DNA of 64,000 bases from CAYILR01 sp964364175 (GCA_964364175.1 CAYILR010000013.1:22675-86674); one strand, 5' to 3'; positions 49,743 to 59,032 are shown, counted from the stretch's first letter. Translations and numbers: made by a program. The notes: generated by a model from the sequence alone, not told the origin.

Positions 49743-52331
49743 TTGCTTTCTAGGTCCCTCAATATTATATTTCGTCACGTGAAAACCCTATTATTACGAC
49801 GGAATTTGGCTGCAGCTCTAAGCTTGTTTGTGCTGATCGGAGTATCGGCAGGGATGATGGGATGTAAACCTCAGACGCAAAAACCCATTCTCGCTCCTGC
49901 AGGAAAATTCCCCGAAGCGATTTACATCAAGACCCACCAGCAAACATTCAACATGCTCTTCTTTTTCGCCCTCGATGAGGCCGGAAAAATCTGGGTAAAA
50001 CCCATTGAACAGCGCAAGGAAACCGAAGGTTTCGCTCCGGGCTGGCAGCTTTTCGGGACCGGACTTCCAGCAAATCCTGAGAAAGAAGGTTTCGCTCAAC
50101 CCAAAAAAATCGTCGAGATGAACGCCGACTCCGACGAGTTGATGGTTCTCTCGGATACTGGCCGCTATTACTTCATCCGCTGGTTGCCAAATCCGTTTTT
50201 TCCGGGCGAACCCACGGTTTGGCAAGATGTTTTCGGTTGGCCGCTAGGTGAACCTTACGTTCGAGAAGATCGAATTCAGAAAAACCGAGGTTGGGGTATT
50301 GGGCGTCGCGGTCTTTTGATGGATTATTTCGAAGACGCGAACGGAAAAATGATTTGGGGCGGAGGCGGATTGTCTTCGTACTACCATCTTGCAGCAGATG
50401 GAACCGATGTGCATTTTGCTGATTCGGGATTGCCTGCGGATTTCAGCCACACGCTCTGTGGTCCTCGTAGAAGCACGGTGATTGGCGAAGGATTTGATGT
50501 TGCTGGATCCACGATGTTTGTCATTAACAAAAAAGGCGAAATATTCACTCGGATGGCTGACTTTGATACCAACGGCAGTGATATTATGTTCTTTGAGTAT
50601 ACTTATGATCAAAGCAACAAGAAGAAGAGCCTGATCACGATTCCGAGCGAAGAGTGGTTGCAGCACGCTTCAATTCCTTTGACTGGAAAAGCTCAAATCA
50701 CCAGCCAGCTCTCGATTCTCATCACTGGCCTAGGGAACCCAGGTCGTGAACTGCGAGTTGCAGGATTCAATGCAGAAGGTAAAAAAGGATATTACTACAA
50801 GAAGATTTTTAATCAAAAGCCCGACTCTCGCGAGCGCGAGATGATCAACGAGTGGAGCTTCAAAGAAGTGGCTGATTTGCAAATCGATCCAGCCAAAGTT
50901 CTATCGACTGAGTATATCAATAGTACTGCTCCTGCAGTCGACGCTCCATCAAAAGACATCAACTACAGCGGATGGATGTCGGATAAAAAGAAAAGAATTC
51001 CTGTGAAGGTCGAGCTCCTCGGTATGAGCTTGAGCTGTACGCCTGCGACTTTGAGAATTTCTCACATGGGCGAATCCATCGATCTCACTCTTCACACTGT
51101 GGAAGAATGGTATCACTTGAAGCGTGTGGATCCGGGAAAAGACGGAACTCCAAAAAAGCTCATCGGAACTCTCGAAGTTCCCACGGAGGCTTACCAAAAA
51201 GCCAGCCCACGGATGAAGAAAATCCTGGATAAATATCTCATGCCTTATCATCTAAAAGATTTTGCTTTCTGGATGGATGCGACGACTGAGTACGTGGCTC
51301 TTGAAAATCGACTTTCGGGTTGGGGAATTCAGGGGATCACCATGGGCATGACCCGAAGTGGAATGGACTATCCTTCACTAGCGGTTGCGCAGCGTGAAGC
51401 TTTGGAAAAAGAAGGCTTCAAAGCTTTAGCTAAGACAAAAACGCTGCAGGTGGATCGTCCGCTCAAGGAATTCACAGCCTTAGACATTGAGCAATTGCTT
51501 CAAAAAATTGAAACGAATCAAGCGACCTTACAAAACCTGCACGATATGTTTGGCGCAGCCGATAGGGCGGATGAGGAGACTCCGTTCTTTATTACTCGCG
51601 TGGGTGTGTTGGCATTGAAGGCTATCGGGAGTGTTTTGGGCGGAATTTCTTATTGGGCGCCCTATGCATCCAATTTGATGAAAACCTTGCCAGTCTTGAT
51701 TATCAAAAACCAGGAACTTAAAAAAACGATCATGTTGAACTCGCGGGACGATTATCAACTCGGCGTAGCGATCATCAACGCGCGAATCAAAGCCTACCAG
51801 CGGCGCTTGGCAGAGCTCGAAGGAAAAATCGAGCATTCCGAATGGGTGCATTTCGAGGCGATTTCGGAGTTCTGGGCACCGATGGAGTTTGGCAAAGTGA
51901 GCGCGCGCGTGACGGATGTATCTACTGGAAAAGAAGTCCAGAATTGCACGGCGATTGTCGATGACAAGCCTGTGATGGACGAAAGCGCCCGAAACTGGAT
52001 GGGCCGAGACTTGGGAGAGGCGGCTCTTCTGCAAGTGATTTGTACTGGAAAAGAAGCAGGAAGCCTGGTGTTCCGAGTGGCTCCTCAGAACAAGGAAATC
52101 GAGAAATACCTCTTTATCGATGCGCCGATCGCAGATCCTCTGAAAATTGAGCTCGCGGTTGAACTGCAGCTTTATCAGACATCGTTTGAATCCCGCTCGG
52201 TTTATGAGAAGGTATTTCAGACTGAGGATGAGCGAAAATCGGAAAAAACTCTGAGCGCTCTCTTGACAGTTGAGCAAGGCCGACGCTACAGCGTCAGAGT
52301 AGGCAATCTGCAAGTGAATTGGGAAAAATAG
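49743..52331 (+). CDS. Large lipoprotein of unknown function (862 residues)
   Basis: I do not recognise this protein. It has a lipoprotein signal ending GMMGC. The start could be the TTG at 49743 or, better for signal-peptide length, the GTG at 49779 (about 850 residues). The N-terminal half has aromatic beta repeats such as LFFFALDEAGKIWVKP and SDTGRYYFIRWLPNPFFPG, reminiscent of a propeller. A middle region is acidic/lysine-rich, and a helical hairpin with glycines (about residues 620-660, VLALKAIGSVLGGISYWAPY) precedes a C-terminal beta domain. It lies alone, before the PlsC-like gene by 19 bases, and is likely at the outer membrane. Confidence 0.75.
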   Translation: MLSRSLNIIFRHVKTLLLRRNLAAALSLFVLIGVSAGMMGCKPQTQKPILAPAGKFPEAIYIKTHQQTFNMLFFFALDEAGKIWVKPIEQRKETEGFAPGWQLFGTGLPANPEKEGFAQPKKIVEMNADSDELMVLSDTGRYYFIRWLPNPFFPGEPTVWQDVFGWPLGEPYVREDRIQKNRGWGIGRRGLLMDYFEDANGKMIWGGGGLSSYYHLAADGTDVHFADSGLPADFSHTLCGPRRSTVIGEGFDVAGSTMFVINKKGEIFTRMADFDTNGSDIMFFEYTYDQSNKKKSLITIPSEEWLQHASIPLTGKAQITSQLSILITGLGNPGRELRVAGFNAEGKKGYYYKKIFNQKPDSREREMINEWSFKEVADLQIDPAKVLSTEYINSTAPAVDAPSKDINYSGWMSDKKKRIPVKVELLGMSLSCTPATLRISHMGESIDLTLHTVEEWYHLKRVDPGKDGTPKKLIGTLEVPTEAYQKASPRMKKILDKYLMPYHLKDFAFWMDATTEYVALENRLSGWGIQGITMGMTRSGMDYPSLAVAQREALEKEGFKALAKTKTLQVDRPLKEFTALDIEQLLQKIETNQATLQNLHDMFGAADRADEETPFFITRVGVLALKAIGSVLGGISYWAPYASNLMKTLPVLIIKNQELKKTIMLNSRDDYQLGVAIINARIKAYQRRLAELEGKIEHSEWVHFEAISEFWAPMEFGKVSARVTDVSTGKEVQNCTAIVDDKPVMDESARNWMGRDLGEAALLQVICTGKEAGSLVFRVAPQNKEIEKYLFIDAPIADPLKIELAVELQLYQTSFESRSVYEKVFQTEDERKSEKTLSALLTVEQGRRYSVRVGNLQVNWEK

Positions 52332-52350
52332 TGAAGGTGGAAAAGTAAAA

Positions 52351-53127
52351 ATGCATCTTTCTGTCAGTCGACTGATTCATTCTAAGAAAACGGAAGCCAT
52401 TTTGGAACAAATGGCCGAGGGGATTCGGAAGTATTTTCGGGTGGAGCTCGAAGGGATGGAACACATCCCTCAAAAAGGGAAGGTCTTGCTGATCGCCAAT
52501 CACTCCGGGTTCGTGGGTGCGGATGCCGTGATGATCTGCCACATGATTCATCATGAGATGTCTCGAATCCCAAAAATCCTGGCTCATCGGGCTTATTTTG
52601 AATCTTTCAAGTTGCTGAAAAAAGTTTCGAAGGCATTTGGGCTTGAAGAAGCGTCTGTGGACAATGCGGTCCGACTTCTCCAAAAAAAGGGAATGGTCCT
52701 GATTTTCCCGGAAGGTGAAGCGGGGAATTTTAAATCAACAGCTCAGCGATATCATCTCCAGAAATTCCACACTGGATTCATGCGAATGGCAGTTTTGGCG
52801 CAAGCTCCGGTGATTCCTTGTCTGGTGATTGGTGCTGAGGAGAGTAATATTAATCTTGGGAATATCGATCTCAATAAATACGTCAAAGGTTTGAGAATTC
52901 CGATACCAGCGAATTTTGTTCCACTTCCTGCGAAGTGGAGAATCAAATTTTTGGAGCCGATTGATTTGAGTCAGTACACCCCTGAGCAGGCGGATGATCG
53001 TGAGCTGATGACGAGGCTGAGTCGGAAAATCCAGCGCAAGATGCAGATTGAGCTGCGGAATGAAGTTCGCAAGCGGTCTTATGTTTACTTTCCCGTCGTC
53101 GAAAACAGCCCTCTAGCGAAATTTTAG
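52351..53127 (+). CDS. 1-acyl-glycerol-phosphate acyltransferase-like (PlsC family)
   Basis: Membrane-associated acyltransferase of 258 residues. The catalytic His-Asp motif is ANHSGFVGAD near residue 50 and the acceptor motif LIFPEGEAGN near residue 112, typical of the PlsC/LPLAT branch in which the spacing is longer than the standard H-x4-D. It probably esterifies lysophosphatidic acid or another lysolipid in the inner membrane. The ATG has AAGGTGG upstream. It follows the large lipoprotein gene closely. Confidence 0.88.
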   Translation: MHLSVSRLIHSKKTEAILEQMAEGIRKYFRVELEGMEHIPQKGKVLLIANHSGFVGADAVMICHMIHHEMSRIPKILAHRAYFESFKLLKKVSKAFGLEEASVDNAVRLLQKKGMVLIFPEGEAGNFKSTAQRYHLQKFHTGFMRMAVLAQAPVIPCLVIGAEESNINLGNIDLNKYVKGLRIPIPANFVPLPAKWRIKFLEPIDLSQYTPEQADDRELMTRLSRKIQRKMQIELRNEVRKRSYVYFPVVENSPLAKF

Positions 53128-53144
53128 TGCGATTCACTGAAATA

Positions 53145-54098
53145 CTAACTGATCCAGCCAGCGAGAATTGCGCCTAGGGTGGCGATCGAGACGGTAATCC
53201 AAAGTGTTACGCCCAGTAAGAATGGCCGAGGGCCCACTTCGCGGATGGATTGGATCGAGAGGTGGGAGCCGATCAGAAAAAGTGTCAGCACGAGGAGCTT
53301 CTTGGATATGGAATAAATTCCTGCACTGTAAGGTTGAACGTCAGGAATCCAGGTTGCCAGGGCTGCGCAGATAAGGAAGCCCAGGATGAACCAGGGTTTC
53401 TTGATTTTTGCTGCAGTAGTTTCATTTTTCTTCTCGCCAATCCAGCCTGCGCCGGCTGCCAGTGTGAGTGGGACGATCCACAGGGCTCGGGCGAGTTTCA
53501 CGGTGGTGGCGGTTTCCAGAGCCTGAGCGCCGTATTGGAGGGATGCTCCCACCACGGAGCTGGTATCGTGGATTGCTAAGGCGCTCCAAAGTCCGAATTG
53601 GGTTTGAGTGAGGTTAAAAAAGTGGCCAATCGTGGGAAAAATCAATAGAGCGACTGAGTTGAGAATGAAAACAATCGCGAGAGCCACGGTGACGTCCCGC
53701 TCTTTGGCGCGGATTGCGCCGCTCATCGCTGCTATGGCGCTGCCGCCGCAAATCGCTGTTCCCACTGAAATCAAAAGCGAGGCGTCTGGCTCGGTCGAAA
53801 AAATCTTTCGCAAAATCTGGTTTCCTAGGACGAGTGTCATGCCAATTCCAACAGCCGTGTAAATCACGCCGTGCGCACCGACACGTAGGACACTGTTGAG
53901 GTCCATTCCTGCTCCCAATCCCACGACTGAGATTTGGAGCAGTGGTGTGACCCACGCTTTGGTTTTTTTGGAATAGGGATTTCCCAACAGAGCAGAAACG
54001 AGGATTCCCAGGGTCAGAGCCAGGGGCGCACTGATGAATGGAGTGAGAGTTAGCAATGCTAAAGCCGGGAATACTACTCGGGATATTTTCTGCACCAT
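53145..54098 (-). CDS. YeiH/UPF0324-family membrane transporter
   Basis: Polytopic inner-membrane protein of 317 residues with nine or ten helices. The signature segments GLGAGMDLNSVL and VGTAICGGSAIAAMSGAI match the YeiH (UPF0324) family, members of which are annotated as sulfate or anion exporters on limited evidence. It forms an operon with the phosphopantetheinyl transferase gene upstream (9-base gap). The substrate remains uncertain. Confidence 0.87.
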   Translation of the reverse strand: MVQKISRVVFPALALLTLTPFISAPLALTLGILVSALLGNPYSKKTKAWVTPLLQISVVGLGAGMDLNSVLRVGAHGVIYTAVGIGMTLVLGNQILRKIFSTEPDASLLISVGTAICGGSAIAAMSGAIRAKERDVTVALAIVFILNSVALLIFPTIGHFFNLTQTQFGLWSALAIHDTSSVVGASLQYGAQALETATTVKLARALWIVPLTLAAGAGWIGEKKNETTAAKIKKPWFILGFLICAALATWIPDVQPYSAGIYSISKKLLVLTLFLIGSHLSIQSIREVGPRPFLLGVTLWITVSIATLGAILAGWIS

Positions 54099-54107
54099 GG
54101 GGCCTCC

Positions 54108-54827
54108 TTAATTGATCGTAAACCCGGTGTGGATTCGTGACGGGTCGATGGAAAAATGCCCAGTGAGGAGCTGAGCACGACGAAAATCGATCGACAAGTC
54201 GGTCAAAAGCTCAAATTTGATCTTTTCGGAATTGAGGTCCACTTCCAGAACCTGCGCTTCGTGAAAGCCAAAGTACTTGCCAACAAGTGGGTTGAGGCAT
54301 TTGTACAAAGCTTCTTTGGCGGAGAAAATCAGAGTTACAAATTCGTTAAACCTAAAATTTTGTTGAAAGTGCTCTCTCCACAAAACTGACTCCGCTTCAA
54401 GTAGGATCTGTTTTTCGACACGCTTCGCACCATCGTCAGTCATGATGACTTCGGTGTCGATTCCCAAAGATTGATATTGGGATTTTCTGGCTACAGCCGC
54501 CGAGGCAAATCCGTGACAATGGGTGATCGAGCCCACCCACGGATCTGGCCATCGGGGGCTGCGGTCTTCATTCATCTCAATTTGTTTAATATTAAATTCT
54601 TGATCCCCGCCGATTGCCTCGAACGCGCAGTATCGACCTGCCACAAACTCTTGCCTTCTTTTAAGGACGGCCTTGGGAGTCATGACTTCATCAGTTAGTT
54701 TTTCCCAATTCAGGTCAGATTCTCGGGACGGGTCGAATTCTACCGAATAAACGGTCACATCTGGCCCTAAAATCAGGGGCGAGTCGTGCTTTTTGAAAAA
54801 TTTTGAAAGTGCAGAGGATTGGCTCAC
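54108..54827 (-). CDS. 4'-phosphopantetheinyl transferase, EntD/Sfp-type
   Basis: Transfers phosphopantetheine from CoA to carrier-protein domains. The 239-residue protein shows the EntD pattern: RYCAFEAIG with the conserved Arg, the SITHCHGFASAAVA segment, the LGIDTE metal-binding motif near residue 120, and FSAKEALYKCL near 165 with the W/F-x-x-K-E-A-x-x-K core. Its target might be an acyl or peptidyl carrier protein encoded elsewhere; none is in the window. It lies first in the two-gene operon with the YeiH-like transporter. A short A-rich inverted repeat lies before it. Confidence 0.87.
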   Translation of the reverse strand: MSQSSALSKFFKKHDSPLILGPDVTVYSVEFDPSRESDLNWEKLTDEVMTPKAVLKRRQEFVAGRYCAFEAIGGDQEFNIKQIEMNEDRSPRWPDPWVGSITHCHGFASAAVARKSQYQSLGIDTEVIMTDDGAKRVEKQILLEAESVLWREHFQQNFRFNEFVTLIFSAKEALYKCLNPLVGKYFGFHEAQVLEVDLNSEKIKFELLTDLSIDFRRAQLLTGHFSIDPSRIHTGFTIN

Positions 54828-54908
54828 TGTGAAACTGGTTTTATCAAAAAAAAACAGTTTAGTAACGCATCAGATTGATCCGACTAGCTTTCTGAGGTTT
54901 GTCTTTTC

Positions 54909-55886
54909 ATGAAAGCTGGGAGAGCGTTTTCTATTATTCTTTGTGGCACGATCGGGTGTCAAATTATTAACAGCACTTGGCTTTTGGCTGAGCCGCGGGT
55001 CGAAACCTGCCAAAAAGAGCCAGGCCCTGCTTTTACTGCCCCTCAGGTGATCAGCGATTCGCTGGTGAAAAATTTGGATTGTTCTACTTTGACACTCGAG
55101 AGTGTTTTGCTGAAGGTTCAGCCCGATGCGTTTAGCTGGACGAGGCATCTTCCAGTAGTGAATGGGAAGGACACGGAAACTCAACTCTGGCCTTTTGGAA
55201 GTTGCTGGGCGCAGTCGGTTGCTCAGCGAAGGTTTTTTTATTTCACCCGTTTTGGGGTTTCAGGGTCGCAGAGCTTCGAAGACCTGAGTTTCATGGATTG
55301 GAGCACTATTCTAGATGGGAGCTCAACCGATTGGTCTGTGCGGGAAGTCAGAGAGACGCGGGCTCCCAGCGACTCGTTGAGAAAAAGAAGGCGAGGTTGG
55401 GCAACCTTCGATCAAGAGACAAGGGACATCTTGGCAGTCACTCAGATCGAAAATTTCTTCAGCTTGAAAAATCTCAAGTACGTGTTTACTTCAAATGAAA
55501 TCAAGCAAGAGAACGAAGCTAAATTTCAGAAAATTCGGCGCGACCTTTCGCAGGGTCGGGTACCGATGGTGATTCGTCGAGTCGGACCTGGTGATCTTCA
55601 TGTGATGTTGGTTACTCAGATCATTCCAGTTGTGGGAACCGCAGATGAGTACATTTTTGAGACCTACGATCCCAATAGTCCTCAAGCAGCGGAGGGTGGA
55701 ATCGAGACTTTGACCTACAAAAATGGAAAATTCATCGCCAAGAAATTCACAAGAGTCGCGAGTGAGAAAGTCCGAGACGTGGATGTTTTTTTAACGGGTG
55801 AAGACGAGATGGATCAAATTCAAAAAGCGCTTTATCAGTACTATCGAAATCTTTGTGATAAAAAAGGTGTTTCAGGTTTTAAGTAA
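54909..55886 (+). CDS. Exported papain-like cysteine-protease-fold protein
   Basis: Protein of 325 residues with a signal peptide (cleavage near LLA/EP). A papain-type active-site region is visible: Cys in WPFGSCWAQSVAQR at about residue 99, His in GDLHVMLVTQII near 235, and Asn/Asp in YDPNSP near 258, in the order of the C1/C39-type peptidase fold. Only short motifs are similar, so family and activity are inferred. It could process cell-surface or prey proteins. It ends 15 bases inside the convergent YcaQ-like gene. Confidence 0.68.
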   Translation: MKAGRAFSIILCGTIGCQIINSTWLLAEPRVETCQKEPGPAFTAPQVISDSLVKNLDCSTLTLESVLLKVQPDAFSWTRHLPVVNGKDTETQLWPFGSCWAQSVAQRRFFYFTRFGVSGSQSFEDLSFMDWSTILDGSSTDWSVREVRETRAPSDSLRKRRRGWATFDQETRDILAVTQIENFFSLKNLKYVFTSNEIKQENEAKFQKIRRDLSQGRVPMVIRRVGPGDLHVMLVTQIIPVVGTADEYIFETYDPNSPQAAEGGIETLTYKNGKFIAKKFTRVASEKVRDVDVFLTGEDEMDQIQKALYQYYRNLCDKKGVSGFK

Positions 55887-57029
55887 TTCACAACCATTGA
55901 ATCTGGAAAATTTTTTCAACTCGCTTTGCATCACAGACTTGAATAAAGAGGTAGGTTTGAATGTAGGCTCAAAATTCATGCTTTGAATGATCAATGTCTT
56001 TTTTTTGCGATCGGCTTTCGCATCCAGCCTGCCTATGAGTTTATCGCCGTAAAGCAGAGGAAGACAGAAATAGCCGTACTTTCGCTTTTTATCCGGGACG
56101 TAGCATTCGATCAGATAGTCGAATTCGAAAAGAGACTTAAGGCGTTTTCGTTGGATGATTAAATTGTCAAAAGGTGAGAGGATGTGGATGTTTTTTTTTA
56201 TATTTCTGGCTTGGCTTGAGGATTCTATATTTTTACTAAAAACATAAAATTTCTGATCTTCGATTCCTTCGACAACCGCTTCACAAATTTCACCACTAGC
56301 GGCCATTTCTTTGAGTACTTTTCTGATTTGAATTTGAATTCCCTTTCTCAGGTACCGGATTTCAAGTTCAGTGACGATTCCATGCGATCTCAAGGCAGTT
56401 TCGATGAGATAACGGGCATATTCATCCTGAGTGGGTGGAGTCTGATCCACGGAAGTAGGTAAAACACGATCTTTGAGATCATAGACCTTCTGGAATCCTC
56501 GGCGCTCACGTACCATGAGGGTACCTTCCATGAACAGTTGCTCGAGAGCTATTTTTGAAGGCTTCCAATCAAACCAAGGCCCCGACTTGCGATCGTGAGC
56601 CGCATCGAAATCTTTGGACATCAGAGGGCCTTCGACAGTGATTTTATCTAAAACGTATTTCATGATCCGCCGGTTGCGGGCAAACCAGTGACGCTGTCCG
56701 GAGGCGAAGGCAAGTTTTCGAGGCAGGCTGAATCGGTAGTCACGCGTGGGAAGATAAGCGGCAGCATGGCTCCAATATTCAAATACTAGCTTTTTTTGTT
56801 GGAGATCGTGAAGTAGGGAAGGGGTGTAATCCGGTACTCGGGACCAAAGCACATGATGATGCGCGCGTTCGACTACTGAGATTGTGTCGATTTGGATGTA
56901 GCCCAGGTGCTCAATGGTTTTGAGTGTGCCTTTCAGCCCCTTCCCGAAAGGAAATTCCTCCGTCAGTCCCTGGGCAGTGAGTGCAATTCGTCGTGCCTCG
57001 GTAATGGAGAATTTGTGTTTTTTGGACAT
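55872..57029 (-). CDS. YcaQ/AlkX-like DNA glycosylase (HTH_42 family)
   Basis: Winged-helix DNA glycosylase of 385 residues in the family that unhooks interstrand crosslinks. The catalytic loop YIQIDTISVV near residue 46 fits the Q-x-D version of the motif. The usual tail of family segments follows: HHHVLWSRVPDY, FEYWSHAAAYLP, and LLYGDKLIGRLDAKADRK. It begins at the ATG and is third in a leftward group with the SEC-C and cupin genes, separated from the SEC-C gene by 23 bases. Its role is probably repair of alkylated or crosslinked DNA. Confidence 0.85.
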   Translation of the reverse strand: MSKKHKFSITEARRIALTAQGLTEEFPFGKGLKGTLKTIEHLGYIQIDTISVVERAHHHVLWSRVPDYTPSLLHDLQQKKLVFEYWSHAAAYLPTRDYRFSLPRKLAFASGQRHWFARNRRIMKYVLDKITVEGPLMSKDFDAAHDRKSGPWFDWKPSKIALEQLFMEGTLMVRERRGFQKVYDLKDRVLPTSVDQTPPTQDEYARYLIETALRSHGIVTELEIRYLRKGIQIQIRKVLKEMAASGEICEAVVEGIEDQKFYVFSKNIESSSQARNIKKNIHILSPFDNLIIQRKRLKSLFEFDYLIECYVPDKKRKYGYFCLPLLYGDKLIGRLDAKADRKKKTLIIQSMNFEPTFKPTSLFKSVMQSELKKFSRFNGCELLKT

Positions 57030-57052
57030 CGCAAAATCACTTCCGAGATTTT

Positions 57053-57595
57053 TCAGCCCGATTTCAATTCACAGCATTTTTTGTATTTTTTCCCGCTGCC
57101 GCAAGTGCACGGATCATTGCGCCCGGTTTTGGGTTCGCTGCGGACGATGGGTTCGATTTTTTGGTGAGCTGGGTGGCCTTCGCCCTCGGCGTGGGTGTGG
57201 AACTCGCCATCGACGAATAGCCATTGGCCGGCGTCGTTCTTGCGAAACTGCGAGACCTCGTGGTGCTCGGTGGCTTTGCCGTCCATTTCGTAGACAGCCG
57301 TAAATTCAACAATGCCACGTTTGTCGGAAGCGGTGCCTTTCTCGGTAGAATTGATTTGCAGGCCTTTCCAGATGGACTTCTCTGCCCACTCTTTGGCACT
57401 TGCGGAGTCGTAGTCGCTCTGGGATTCGGGTGCGAGTGTCTTTTTCAGGTAATCCATGTCGGCGCGAGTAAAGGCCGTATAGCGCGACCGCATGAGTTTC
57501 TCCGCGGTTTCTGGCAGGGCTTTGTTGCTGAGGAATGGGCCGCAGCACTCGGCATAAGTCTGTGTGGATCCGCATGGGCAGGTGTCGGTTGGCAT
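57053..57595 (-). CDS. YchJ-family protein with two SEC-C motifs
   Basis: Zinc-binding protein of 180 residues. The SEC-C metal motif is at both ends: CPCGSTQTYAECCG at residues 5-18 and CTCGSGKKYKKCC near 163. Between them lies a YchJ-type NTF2-like domain (LMRSRYTAFTRADMDYL). SEC-C motifs are found in SecA and in zinc-sensing or export-related proteins; the function of YchJ is not known to me. It starts at the ATG with AAGGA upstream and follows the cupin gene by 15 bases. Confidence 0.9.
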   Translation of the reverse strand: MPTDTCPCGSTQTYAECCGPFLSNKALPETAEKLMRSRYTAFTRADMDYLKKTLAPESQSDYDSASAKEWAEKSIWKGLQINSTEKGTASDKRGIVEFTAVYEMDGKATEHHEVSQFRKNDAGQWLFVDGEFHTHAEGEGHPAHQKIEPIVRSEPKTGRNDPCTCGSGKKYKKCCELKSG

Positions 57596-57610
57596 AAAAA
57601 ATCCTTTTCG

Positions 57611-57976
57611 TTAGCTTCGGGGTTGGTAGGCTTTTCCGGGGGTTGCTCCCAGCGCAAGCACGGTAATTCCGTTTGAGCCGGGGAGGAGTTTGCGTTTCTC
57701 GGTTGGCCCGACCCGCACCATCGTACCGGGTTTGAGTTCTATTTTCTCATTGCCTGACTGTAGGACTCCATCGCCCTTCAATACGACATAGACTTCTTCC
57801 TGCTCATCTTTAACATGGTCATGCTCGGGATAGGCGGTGCAACCCGCGTCGATTTCCAAAACATTCATGCCCCAGGCGGTTACGCCCAGATCCTTAGCCG
57901 CGTATTTAAACCGAATGCCCGGAATAGCGTGTTCGCCTTGATAGTACCCCAGCTCGGAGATTTCCTTTTTATTCAT
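57611..57976 (-). CDS. Cupin-domain protein
   Basis: Single-domain cupin of 121 residues with both conserved motifs: Motif 1 in YPEHDHVKDEQEEVYVVLKG (metal-binding His, His, Glu), and motif 2 in KPGTMVRVGPTEKRKL. Such proteins are small metal-dependent enzymes or sensors; no substrate is evident. It heads the leftward group with the SEC-C and YcaQ-like genes, starting at the ATG close to the predicted promoter. Confidence 0.85.
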   Translation of the reverse strand: MNKKEISELGYYQGEHAIPGIRFKYAAKDLGVTAWGMNVLEIDAGCTAYPEHDHVKDEQEEVYVVLKGDGVLQSGNEKIELKPGTMVRVGPTEKRKLLPGSNGITVLALGATPGKAYQPRS

Positions 57977-58020
57977 GGATTATATCCATCACACGCATGC
58001 CCCGTTTGGCAAGTGGGCTT

Positions 58021-58093
58021 GGATTTCGCCAAATGCGAAATGTAAGCCGAGTTAACGCATCGAATACCTGTTACATTTCGCGTTTGACGAAAT
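58021..58093. repeat. REP-like 73-bp palindromic repeat, copy L
   Basis: Begins ggatttcgccaaatgcgaaa and ends tttgacgaaat. The two ends are inverted copies of each other (about 23 bp, core atttcg-caaa-gcgaaatgtaa). It overlaps the last eight codons and the stop of the RAYT-type gene 58071-58907 and is repeated in the same orientation at 58960-59032. Confidence 0.85.
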
Positions 58094-58907
58094 CTAACAT
58101 AGGTTGAGGTGGATGAATTCGTCTGTCACCAAGGCAAACTCGTGCAGCCTGGAGCAGAGACGGGTCAGGTGATTCTTTACGGCAATACTGTATGAATCGT
58201 GGCGTGCATTTCAACTGCCTGGAGAGGAGTCCGGTCTGGGTCCAGCCAGTTTCGCTGGCAAGGTGGACGACGACTTTTCGGATTTTGCTTCGGTCTCGCA
58301 AAATGTCTTCGTTGGTGGACTCGGAGGCGGCTAGGACTGCTTCTCGAATTCGTTCCAGGTGAGGATGGTGGTAAAATGACTGATTTCCGGACAGGGTGTT
58401 TGTTTTCAAGACAGGAGTGCCTGAGGTGCAAACGGTACTGTCGGACGAAACGTATTCATGAAACCAGGGCAAAAAATTCTGAACGGATTTCCAACCAAAC
58501 GCCCTGGCTAGCGCATGGGCAGGTACCCAAGGACGAGCAATTGCTCCAAAATACCCGCGATAAGTGGACCAAGGCCATTCCAGTGGGTCTTTGCACAGTG
58601 AATTTCTGCAGGGATTGAGGTTGATGTAGCGGATTTGACGACGACCGTGCTTAGGATCGCGGATTTTTTCAGGATTTGGGATGGGTTCCCAGTCCAGAGC
58701 GCTCGAGCGGGTGAGGCTTTTGAGTGTTCGATGAGCGATGTTCAGGTCCGCTTCCTCTGGCAAGAGGAGGTGTAAGTGATTGTGCATGAGCACCGATGCA
58801 ACGACATTCGGGAACCGACGTCGCATGTCTCTCCAAAACTGTGTAGCGAGCAGGGGATCGGTGAACGGTTTTCCGGGCGACTGGATGCGGGCAACGAGAT
58901 TGATCAT
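58071..58907 (-). CDS. RAYT (REP-associated Y1 transposase) with C-terminal HTH-like extension
   Basis: HUH endonuclease of 278 residues. The paired His ligands are at about 44 and 46 in LMHNHLHLLLP, and the catalytic Tyr is near 94 in RYINLNPCRNSL. EWPWSTYRGYFG follows, all typical of RAYT proteins. A C-terminal region of about 70 residues (HLASETGWTQTGLLSRQLKC) looks like a DNA-binding HTH. The gene is flanked by two 73-bp copies of one palindromic repeat in the same orientation, and its stop codon lies in the left copy, so it is the transposase of that repeat family. Confidence 0.9.
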   Translation of the reverse strand: MINLVARIQSPGKPFTDPLLATQFWRDMRRRFPNVVASVLMHNHLHLLLPEEADLNIAHRTLKSLTRSSALDWEPIPNPEKIRDPKHGRRQIRYINLNPCRNSLCKDPLEWPWSTYRGYFGAIARPWVPAHALARAFGWKSVQNFLPWFHEYVSSDSTVCTSGTPVLKTNTLSGNQSFYHHPHLERIREAVLAASESTNEDILRDRSKIRKVVVHLASETGWTQTGLLSRQLKCTPRFIQYCRKESPDPSLLQAARVCLGDRRIHPPQPMLDFVKREM

Positions 58908-58959
58908 GCTGAGGAGTAAGCAAAGGCTATACCGATGTTAGCTCGAGCGGCCGCGTGGT

Positions 58960-59032
58960 GGATTTCGCTAAATGCGAAATGTAAGCCGAATTGACACGCT
59001 GAGCATCGCTCACATTTCGTGTTTGGCGAAAT
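58960..59032. repeat. REP-like 73-bp palindromic repeat, copy R
   Basis: Second copy of the repeat at 58021-58093, same length and orientation, about 79% identical by eye; the arms are conserved and most differences are transitions in the loop. It lies 53 bases before the RAYT start codon. The rest of the region to the OsmC gene (59033-59167) has no repeat or gene that I could see, only a possible TTGGAA box near 59111. Confidence 0.85.
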
